A stretch of DNA of 15,552 nucleotides, from positions 1 through 15,552 of the forward strand of contig JAIORR010000204.1 in NCBI GenBank assembly GCA_021108055.1, given 5' to 3'. Below, piece by piece: positions 5,754 through 11,374 of the stretch. Made by a program: the position numbers and the translations under genes. The stretch comes from Candidatus Cloacimonadota bacterium. GTDB taxonomy: Bacteria; Cloacimonadota; Cloacimonadia; Cloacimonadales; TCS61. The notes under the pieces were generated by a model that saw only the letters and a list, made by a program, of their open reading frames with translations, did no database searches and was not told where the DNA came from. The first letter of the stretch is position 1. Every line of letters starts with the position of its first letter.

Positions 5754-7463
5754 TTATTTTTCCAGAATAAAAAAAAGACGGGTAAAATTTGTATCCAGAG
5801 TTTTTATATCTTTGTTCAAAAGATTGTAATCATAATCGATACTGTAAATTCCTTTCAATAAAAATCTGGTTTTTTCAATGAAATCAATTAATTCTTCAAC
5901 CTTATATATCTTCTGAACGTGAACTTCGTCAAACCTGGAAAAGAGGAATCCTTTCTTGATAAAAAAAGTTAAATTTGTTGTTTGTATATTGGAAGTGCTT
6001 TCAAATTCGCTTTGATGAATGAAGTAGCTGTCCCGATTATCTTCTATATTCAAAAAGCCGTCAAAATTTTGTTCACAGTTTTTTGACGTGGTTACGTCGA
6101 ATATAAATAAACCACCCTTTTTCAGCGAATTATGAACATTACTCAGAAGGATATCTATCTCTGATTTTTTTTGAAGATAATTTATACTGTCAAAAAGAAG
6201 AAGCACAAGATCGTAACAATCAACAGGAAGTTCGGCAGTCATTTCCTTTCCGGAGAGATTTGGACAGAAAGGCTTCATTGTAGCTACTTTCAGCATTTCT
6301 TCAGAGTTATCGGAAGCATCAACGTTCAACCCTTTCTTAACCAGCAGGCTGGAGACATTTGCCGTTCCGCATGCCAATTCCAGAATCCTGGAAGGATTTC
6401 CTTTATGACTTTTATTATATTGATCAAGAATGAATTTTACCCATTTTTCATATCGAACGTGAGACATATAATCATCATAGTATTCTGCGAAAACGGAGTA
6501 GTTTTTTTCCCGGGTATTTTGAGAAGGGAAAAGAAGTTTTTCTGAGAAGTTAATGGCATGCATCAGGCTTTTTTCTGAAGCGATCCCCTTTCCTGCAATA
6601 TCGAAAGCAGTGCCATGATCCACCGATGTGCGAATGAAAGGAAGTCCCAGAGTAACATTCACGCCTTCATCTGCAGATAACATTTTAAAAGGAATCAGAC
6701 CCTGATCGTGAAAAGCAGAAATAATAAGATCATATCGGGAAGCTTTTCTGGAAAAGAAAGTATCGGCAGGGAAAGGACCATCGATCATTATCTTTTTATT
6801 GGAAAGCTCATCCAATACAGATTTCACAAGGATGTCTTCCTTTCCAAAAGCACCATTTTCTCCTGCATGCGGATTTATAGCCAGCATAGCAATTTTTGGT
6901 TTTTTAAGAAGCTTGCAAACTTCCTGATAAATCAATTGGAATCTTGTTTCCAAAAATGCTTTTGTAAGTAAACCCGGTATATCGGCAATTGCCATGTGGG
7001 TAGTAAGAAGAGCCAGATTAAAATGTGGACCCCAGAAAGACATGATGACTTCTTTTGTTTTTGATCTTTTTGCAAAGAATTCCGTATGTCCTATAAATTC
7101 CGGATGAGAATGATGAATAGCTTCTTTGGAAATGGGGCAGGTTACTACAGCATCCAGTTTTTTTGAGTTTAGATCTGCTGCACAACGTTCTAATATTTCA
7201 TATGCAATTTCACCTGATTTTTTTGTAGGTTTGCCAGGTTTTATACTATTTTCGTCAATTTTGATCCAGTATATTTTGTCTGAAGATACTGCCAGATCGA
7301 TGTTATCTATTATGCAGATATGACTATCATTATTATAAATCTGCATCTTTCCATAAACTATATAGATGATATTTTTTTTCAGTTCGATAAATCTTAGAGC
7401 TTTTGATGCGATCTCATACCCGATGCCTGCCGGATCACCCGTTGTAATGGCTATCTTTATCAT
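5754..7463 (-). CDS. pdxA: Fusion of PdxA (4-hydroxythreonine-4-phosphate dehydrogenase) with a SAM-dependent methyltransferase
   Basis: A 569-residue continuous frame. PdxA proteins are usually about 330 residues. Residues 1 to about 312 are a complete PdxA: TTGDPAGIGYEI (7-18), IGHTEFF (124-130), and the metal-binding histidines H156 (TTHMAIAD), H199 (NPHAGENG) and H252 (FHDQGLIP), then VDHGTAFDIAGKG. This enzyme makes 3-amino-2-oxopropyl phosphate for pyridoxal phosphate. After a linker of only a few residues, about 321-569 form a class I methyltransferase. It opens YSVFAEYYDDYMSHVRY and has a SAM-binding motif ILELACGTAN (360-369), an acidic D385 and LVLLLFDSINYL (419-430). Motif I has A368 where glycine is usual. 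The methylation substrate is unknown. The start is the first ATG of the frame, with an AGG element upstream. It leads an operon with rnhB. Confidence 0.88.
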   Translation of the reverse strand: MIKIAITTGDPAGIGYEIASKALRFIELKKNIIYIVYGKMQIYNNDSHICIIDNIDLAVSSDKIYWIKIDENSIKPGKPTKKSGEIAYEILERCAADLNSKKLDAVVTCPISKEAIHHSHPEFIGHTEFFAKRSKTKEVIMSFWGPHFNLALLTTHMAIADIPGLLTKAFLETRFQLIYQEVCKLLKKPKIAMLAINPHAGENGAFGKEDILVKSVLDELSNKKIMIDGPFPADTFFSRKASRYDLIISAFHDQGLIPFKMLSADEGVNVTLGLPFIRTSVDHGTAFDIAGKGIASEKSLMHAINFSEKLLFPSQNTREKNYSVFAEYYDDYMSHVRYEKWVKFILDQYNKSHKGNPSRILELACGTANVSSLLVKKGLNVDASDNSEEMLKVATMKPFCPNLSGKEMTAELPVDCYDLVLLLFDSINYLQKKSEIDILLSNVHNSLKKGGLFIFDVTTSKNCEQNFDGFLNIEDNRDSYFIHQSEFESTSNIQTTNLTFFIKKGFLFSRFDEVHVQKIYKVEELIDFIEKTRFLLKGIYSIDYDYNLLNKDIKTLDTNFTRLFFILEK

Positions 7464-7616
7464 ATTTACCTGCCGATATTTCCATTATTTATGGTCTTTA
7501 TAAATTATAAATTCTTTATTTTGTCAAATTATTTGTTGTCATAAAAAGAGGTATTAATAAATTGTTATTCATAAATTCCACGAATTGTTAATAAATTTTT
7601 TTTAGTGAGGTAGCTT

Positions 7617-8435
7617 ATGATCAGAAGACCGGTTGTTGCAGGAACTTTTTATCCAGGCATTTCCGAGACTTTGAAAAACCAGGTGCTTATCTTCTTGCAT
7701 AATGCAGAGGTTCCGGATAATTATGAAAACGCTTTAGGAATCATTTCTCCGCATGCTGGTTATGTGTATTCCGGACAATGTGCTGCTTACGGATTTAATG
7801 CTTTAAAGAAGAAAGAATTTGATCTTGCTGTTATAATAGCACCGTGTCATAGATTTGGAAGTTTCAGATATTCTGTTGGGAAATTTAAAGAATACATTAC
7901 GCCGCTTGGACATATCCCTGTTGATATGGAGCTTGTTGAAGAATTATTAAAACGAGATGATTTTGATTTTCATCCCGGAGCACATAATTCTGAACATTCA
8001 TTAGAAGTTCAGCTTCCTTTTTTACAGATGATAAATCCTGATGCTGCCATACTTCCTATACTTTTGGGAGATCAGACTTCCGAGAACAGCAAGATTCTGG
8101 CAGAAGTGCTGACTGATATGTTTAAAGATAAACTTGATAGAACTGTTTTTATTATCAGTAGTGATCTTTCACATTATTATGATAGCGAAAAAGCTTTAAC
8201 AATGGATACTCTCCTATCGGAAAATGTAGAAAAGAAAAACATCAAAAAATTAGAGAAAAATTTTAAATCACGCAAAGTAGAAGCATGCGGTTTTGGAGGA
8301 ATTCTCACCCTTCTTCATCTGGCAAAAAAACTTGGATACGATAAAACAGAAAACCTGAAATATACTCATTCCGGTGAAATCAGTGGAGACAATTCCCAGG
8401 TTGTCGGGTACCTGTCGAGTGTGATTTATAAATAA
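7617..8435 (+). CDS. MEMO-family protein (AmmeMemoRadiSam system protein B)
   Basis: A 272-residue member of the MEMO family, which is related to extradiol ring-cleavage dioxygenases. The opening RRPVVAGTFYPG is typical. Putative metal ligands, by comparison with human MEMO1, are H46 (ISPHAGYVYSG), H78 (APCHRF) and C223 (EACGFGG). EHSLEVQLPFLQ (126-137) and SSDLSHYYD (180-188) are further family signatures. In bacteria this protein often accompanies an AMMECR1 protein and a radical SAM enzyme, but neither partner is in this window, so the role stays unclear. The start is backed by GAGGT (7607-7611). The 153-bp gap from the divergent pdxA fusion gene is AT-rich and must hold both promoters. 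TTGTCA hexamers occur at 7521 and 7536, but I could not pair them convincingly with a -10 box. Confidence 0.9.
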   Translation: MIRRPVVAGTFYPGISETLKNQVLIFLHNAEVPDNYENALGIISPHAGYVYSGQCAAYGFNALKKKEFDLAVIIAPCHRFGSFRYSVGKFKEYITPLGHIPVDMELVEELLKRDDFDFHPGAHNSEHSLEVQLPFLQMINPDAAILPILLGDQTSENSKILAEVLTDMFKDKLDRTVFIISSDLSHYYDSEKALTMDTLLSENVEKKNIKKLEKNFKSRKVEACGFGGILTLLHLAKKLGYDKTENLKYTHSGEISGDNSQVVGYLSSVIYK

Positions 8436-8436
8436 T

Positions 8437-8466
8437 TTGACAAGAAAATCGGTTCTTTTGAATTTG
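8437..8466 (+). promoter_or_regulatory. Putative promoter of the tRNA-Gly/Cys/Leu cluster
   Basis: A perfect -35 hexamer TTGACA (8437-8442) starts two bases after the MEMO stop and 37 bp before tRNA-Gly. An AT-rich but poor -10 candidate (GAATTT, 8460-8465) follows a 17-bp spacer. Position and -35 quality support it; the -10 does not match consensus. Confidence 0.45.
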
Positions 8467-8478
8467 CAACACATGCGG

Positions 8479-8553
<75 letters not shown>

Positions 8554-8573
8554 TTTTATTATTTAAATGATGT

Positions 8574-8647
8574 GGCGACATCGCCAAGTGGTAAGGCAAA
8601 GGTCTGCAAAATCTTTATCCCCGGTTCGAATCCGGGTGTCGCCTCCA
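8574..8647 (+). tRNA. tRNA-Cys (GCA)
   Basis: Acceptor GGCGACA (8574-8580) pairs TGTCGCC (8637-8643), with discriminator T and encoded CCA (8645-8647). The anticodon loop CTGCAAA gives anticodon GCA. The anticodon stem AAGGT/ATCTT is weak and contains a G-T pair. It lies 20 bp after tRNA-Gly and 41 bp before tRNA-Leu. Confidence 0.95.
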
Positions 8648-8688
8648 TTTTTACGAAATTTGTGCTCTTAGTGGCTATTTATATTTTT

Positions 8689-8775
8689 GCCGGAGTGGTG
8701 GAATTGGTAGACACAAGGGACTTAAAATCCCTCGATCTTCGGGTCGTGCCGGTTCAAGTCCGGCCTCTGGTACCA
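8689..8775 (+). tRNA. tRNA-Leu (TAA)
   Basis: Acceptor GCCGGAG (8689-8695) pairs CTCTGGT (8765-8771), with discriminator A and CCA (8773-8775). The anticodon stem AGGGA/TCCCT encloses the loop CTTAAAA, giving anticodon TAA for UUA codons. A long variable arm (CGATCTTCGGGTCG) fits a class II tRNA. The acceptor stem has two G-T pairs, one at the terminal 1-72 position, which is slightly unusual. Confidence 0.94.
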
Positions 8776-8783
8776 TAAAAAAT

Positions 8784-8818
8784 ACGCCGATCTGATTTCA
8801 GATTGGCGTGTTTTTTTT
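8784..8818. terminator. Bidirectional intrinsic terminator
   Basis: The stem ACGCCGATCTG (8784-8794) / CAGATTGGCGT (8799-8809) has an ATTT loop. Eight T's (8811-8818) follow on the forward strand and end the tRNA cluster. On the reverse strand the same stem is followed by ATTTTTTTA (complement of 8775-8783), so it also ends transcription coming from the adenosine deaminase remnant. Confidence 0.92.
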
Positions 8819-8822
8819 CATA

Positions 8823-9126
8823 TTACCCAAATCTTTGATAGAATTCTTCCAGTTTATCAAGTTGCGATTTTTTTCGGATTCATCCAGGAACGAAGCCCGA
8901 AAAGAATTTTCAGTAAGTTTACAGATATCTTCTTTTTTCAGATTCAACGCCTGTTGAATTTGTACGCTTTTTTTAGTTCATAGATCGATTTATATTTCAG
9001 TTCAATGTTATTTTTCTTTGCAATTTTGAACATTAGTTCAGGCTCGAAAGTTCCCTCGATATGCAGATGAAGTTCTGCTTTCGGGATTTTTTTAATAAAT
9101 GATTTAATTGAAAGATGCTTTTTCAT
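8823..9126 (-). pseudogene. Adenosine deaminase remnant (internal deletion and frameshift)
   Basis: The first 55 or so codons (from 9126) read as the intact N-terminus of an adenosine deaminase, with IPKAELHLHIEGTFEPELMF carrying the HxH metal pair, then YKSIYELKKAYKF. The frame then stops at 8944. Immediately beyond, in another frame, the sequence reads as the C-terminus of the same family: QQALNLKKEDICKLTENSF, then RASFLDES. A second shift within a run of seven T's (8868-8874; A's on the coding strand) restores a plausible end, SQLDKLEEFYQRFG, with stop at 8823-8825. A normal enzyme is about 330-350 residues, so some 200-250 middle codons with most of the active site are missing. The GAGG ribosome site before the ATG survives. 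It lies 51 bp after the 127-residue membrane protein gene on the same strand. A short expressed N-terminal peptide cannot be excluded. Confidence 0.85.
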
Positions 9127-9177
9127 GTAACCTCTTTGTAATAAGTTTATTAAAGATTTACTAAATAAGGTCTATTT

Positions 9178-9561
9178 CTATGATTTTTTGTCCTTTCTCA
9201 CACATTTACAGAAACCATGATAGATAGCACAAATTCCACCGAAGATGGCAAAAAATCCCCAGAACAGCGGCATTGCAAAAATGTATAAAAGTGGAATCTG
9301 CCCGTTATTGGCTTTGACCTGCTCTGCAATCATCGGCACATAATATATTCCAGCTGTTACCAGCATACACCCGGCAACTATAACCATATGCCCGAAGATG
9401 ATGTTGCCGTAACGGTTACGAACAAACTTCAGCATGATCAATCCAGCACCGATTATTATCTTGATCACAGCCCAGAGATATATTCCAATAACAAGATGAT
9501 AAATTCCAAAAGCCAGCAAACCTATTCCCAGGATCAATCCTGCAATTCCTCTTGATTTCAT
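9178..9561 (-). CDS. Small four-helix membrane protein, function unknown, coupled to the SSS symporter
   Basis: A 127-residue, strongly hydrophobic protein with four likely transmembrane helices at about residues 6-25, 28-46, 53-73 and 90-115. It has a glycine-rich first helix and a basic C-terminus (KCVRKDKKS). Three cysteines cluster near the end (111, 118, 120). I recognise no family. It begins 9 bp after the symporter stop, and its AGGAG ribosome site overlaps that stop codon (TAGGAG), so the two are almost certainly co-translated and both lie under the TPP riboswitch. It could be an accessory subunit or a thiamine-linked membrane protein; neither is shown by sequence. No clear terminator follows. 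Confidence 0.75.
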   Translation of the reverse strand: MKSRGIAGLILGIGLLAFGIYHLVIGIYLWAVIKIIIGAGLIMLKFVRNRYGNIIFGHMVIVAGCMLVTAGIYYVPMIAEQVKANNGQIPLLYIFAMPLFWGFFAIFGGICAIYHGFCKCVRKDKKS

Positions 9562-9570
9562 GTTTTTCTC

Positions 9571-10992
9571 CTATTTCCCCTTTTTCAAATTATGAACAAA
9601 ACCATAGCTTGCCAATCCCAGAGATGTTGCAATGATTCCCATATAAAGTTCATCAACATTCTGCCAGAATCCGCTTAATTCAATGCTTCGCCAGATAGTT
9701 ACCGTAATCACTCCTAAAATACTTGCGAAAACGAACTGATAGTCTTTTATCCTGTTAGGAAAAATATACCCGTACAAAACAGGAAGAAGCAAACAACTGG
9801 CAGAATAACTTCCCAGAGTTTTCCATACAGCTTTAATATTTCCTTTGAAAATAACACCCATCAGTATGGCAATTATTCCAACAAGGATTATACCGAAGTT
9901 ATGAACATAAACTTTACCTTTAAGTTTCTTTGGCATCATATCATAAGAAACTGTGGTTCCTGCAATGAAAAGATATGAATCCAGAGTTGATAAAACAGTA
10001 GCCAGAATTCCTGCCAGTACAAGACCTCTTATCCCATCCGGCAGAATTTGAAGTGCATAGATCAGATAAGCTTTATCAGAAGCAGCTTCAGGGATCACTG
10101 CTCTGGCATACATTGCTCCAGCCGTTGTGCAGATATCAAAAAGTATCCAGATAATTGTGGAAATCAGGATCCCGCGTTTTGCTACTTTTGTGCTCTTCGC
10201 CGCAAATACTCTCTGATAAAAGTTTGGATCGACCAAAGTGGATAAAGCAATGAATCCCCAAACGAGTGTTGTTGCAATTCCCTCTCCACCGGTAAGTGTG
10301 AAATGAGTAGCGGGAAGATTTGCCTTTAAAAAACTGATTCCTCCAAAAAGCTTAACTGAGAAAGCAAGAACCAGGAAAACTCCCAAACACATCACAAAGA
10401 ACTGTACAATATCAGAAAAAACAATTGCCCTGAAGCCACCATAAAGTGTGTAAAGGACAACAACTGTAACACCAATGATCATACTTTGTAGAAATGAAAT
10501 ACCAAATAATGCCTGAATCAAAAGTCCTAAACTGATCACATAAGCAATTGGCAGCACATTGAAAAAATTAAAAACTGCACTCAGTTTTCCAGCTTTCGGA
10601 CCGAACATTTGTCCCACAAGATCGGGGAGAGTAAGAGCTTTATATTTTGCAACTTTATGGGTAATGAAAAAAGCAAATAAAATATATGCAATATACCAGA
10701 ATACACCTTGCGTGATAAAATTAAATATGCCTTGTTCAAAGGCGATCTTGGTCACTCCGAAAATTCCACCATACCAGGTGGCAACCAGAGTTGCTACAAA
10801 CATTGGAAGGGTGAGCTGTCTGCCCATTAATAATAGATCTAAAAAAGCCAGTTCTTTGTTATTCTTCAGTTTTTTCTTTGTATATTGCCCATAAACAACC
10901 GCAGCAATGGTTATTATCAGTATAGAAAAAAACACGATCCAATCTGTTTTTGTTAGAATCGTTTTATAATTTATCGTTAAATCAAAATTCAA
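9571..10992 (-). CDS. SSS-family sodium/solute symporter under TPP riboswitch, likely thiamine (or precursor) transporter
   Basis: A 473-residue inner-membrane carrier with about 12-13 helices and classic SSS signatures: VATWYGGIFG (70-79), YGGFRAIVFSDIVQFFV (184-200), DPNFYQRVFAAKS (255-267) and the helix-8 STLDSYL (335-341) that contributes to the sodium site. SSS carriers import substrates such as proline, pantothenate, sugars and ions. The TPP riboswitch directly upstream points to thiamine or a breakdown product or precursor of it. An SSS-type candidate of this kind has been called ThiV in comparative genomics, but I cannot confirm orthology. The frame starts with TTG at 10992-10990, preceded after 10 bases by AAGGAG (11008-11003); no better ATG is available nearby. 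The 127-residue membrane protein gene follows in the same operon. Confidence 0.88.
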   Translation of the reverse strand: MNFDLTINYKTILTKTDWIVFFSILIITIAAVVYGQYTKKKLKNNKELAFLDLLLMGRQLTLPMFVATLVATWYGGIFGVTKIAFEQGIFNFITQGVFWYIAYILFAFFITHKVAKYKALTLPDLVGQMFGPKAGKLSAVFNFFNVLPIAYVISLGLLIQALFGISFLQSMIIGVTVVVLYTLYGGFRAIVFSDIVQFFVMCLGVFLVLAFSVKLFGGISFLKANLPATHFTLTGGEGIATTLVWGFIALSTLVDPNFYQRVFAAKSTKVAKRGILISTIIWILFDICTTAGAMYARAVIPEAASDKAYLIYALQILPDGIRGLVLAGILATVLSTLDSYLFIAGTTVSYDMMPKKLKGKVYVHNFGIILVGIIAILMGVIFKGNIKAVWKTLGSYSASCLLLPVLYGYIFPNRIKDYQFVFASILGVITVTIWRSIELSGFWQNVDELYMGIIATSLGLASYGFVHNLKKGK

Positions 10993-11008
10993 TTTTTCAA
11001 AACTCCTT
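10990..11008 (-). promoter_or_regulatory. Ribosome site inside the aptamer and TTG start of the symporter
   Basis: AAGGAG (11008-11003) precedes TTG (10992-10990) by 10 bases. The purine block belongs to the conserved 3' end of the TPP aptamer. This both supports the unusual TTG start and suggests that ligand binding and ribosome binding compete for the same bases. Confidence 0.65.
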
Positions 11009-11082
11009 TTTCGGCATTACCCGATAAGTCTAAGGGTCGCATTATCTATACCTCTCAGCACTCATTGAGGCTCCCCTGTTGT
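10999..11082 (-). promoter_or_regulatory. TPP riboswitch (THI element) upstream of the SSS symporter
   Basis: Read on the reverse strand, the leader holds the conserved THI blocks in order: AGGGGAGC, a short P3 hairpin CTCAATGAG, CTGAGA, ACCCTT, a CTTATC-type P4 strand, and CGGGTAATGCCG forming P5. A purine-rich AAAAAGGAG closes P4 and the switch. GGG pairs with CCC for P2. The CCTGATC block of the forward riboswitch is degenerate here (CTTATC), and P3 is minimal. No terminator lies between the aptamer and the gene. The gene's Shine-Dalgarno AAGGAG is the 3' strand of the aptamer, so ligand binding should block translation initiation. Confidence 0.87.
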
Positions 11083-11089
11083 TATTTTT

Positions 11090-11118
11090 TAAATTTGAGA
11101 GAGTGGATTTTAAGTCAA
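11090..11118 (-). promoter_or_regulatory. Possible promoter of the symporter operon
   Basis: On the reverse strand TTGACT (11118-11113) is followed after 17 bp by the AT-rich AATTTA (11095-11090). Transcription would then begin a few bases before the first conserved base of the riboswitch, which is the expected place. The -10 is poor. Confidence 0.4.
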
Positions 11119-11211
11119 TTATTATTTATTTTTTAGAAACAATTTGACACATTTTAGCGTCTCTGGTTTTCATTCCTTTAGTATTGTTCTTTAAAAAAAT
11201 TAATTACACTG

Positions 11212-11298
11212 ATTTAGGGGTGCTGTCCGGGCAATAGCCTGACGGTTGAGAATATACCCTTGAACCTGATCTGGATAATGCCAGCGGAGGAAAAATGA
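11212..11298 (+). promoter_or_regulatory. TPP riboswitch (THI element) upstream of the TonB receptor
   Basis: This is a near-textbook THI element: AGGGGTGC (11216-11223), a P3 hairpin CTGTCCGGGC / GCCTGACGG around AATA, TTGAGA and ACCCTTGAACCTGATCTGG. ATAATG, CCAG and GCGGAGGAAAAATGAGA follow. P2 (GGGGT/ACCC), P4 (CCTGATC/GCGGAGG) and P5 (CTGG/CCAG) all form. It senses thiamine pyrophosphate and represses the gene behind it. A terminator hairpin 13 bp downstream indicates transcriptional control. A TTGACA hexamer lies upstream at 11144-11149, but no good -10 is spaced to it, so the promoter is not settled. Confidence 0.96.
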
Positions 11299-11311
11299 GA
11301 ATGAAATATTA

Positions 11312-11354
11312 AACCACATTCCGGTTTTCTTCCGGATTGTGGTTTTTTGTTTTT
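11312..11354 (+). terminator. Riboswitch-linked intrinsic terminator
   Basis: A 13-position stem AACCACATTCCGG (11312-11324) / CCGGATTGTGGTT (11332-11344) with one T-T mismatch is followed by a T-rich run (11343-11354). It lies between the TPP aptamer and the receptor start, so it is the likely expression platform that stops transcription when TPP is bound. I did not identify the competing antiterminator pairing. Confidence 0.88.
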
Positions 11355-11374
11355 AAATAATAAATGGAGAAAAT

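Noticed and set aside
6171..6545. A 124-codon forward reading frame opposite the methyltransferase part of the PdxA fusion
   Set aside because: It is antisense to a gene with clear conserved motifs and shows no recognisable protein features.
11144..11172. Promoter for the forward riboswitch from TTGACA at 11144-11149
   Set aside because: The -35 hexamer is perfect, but nothing like a -10 lies 16-18 bp downstream; the better TAGTAT at 11179 is too far away to pair with it.
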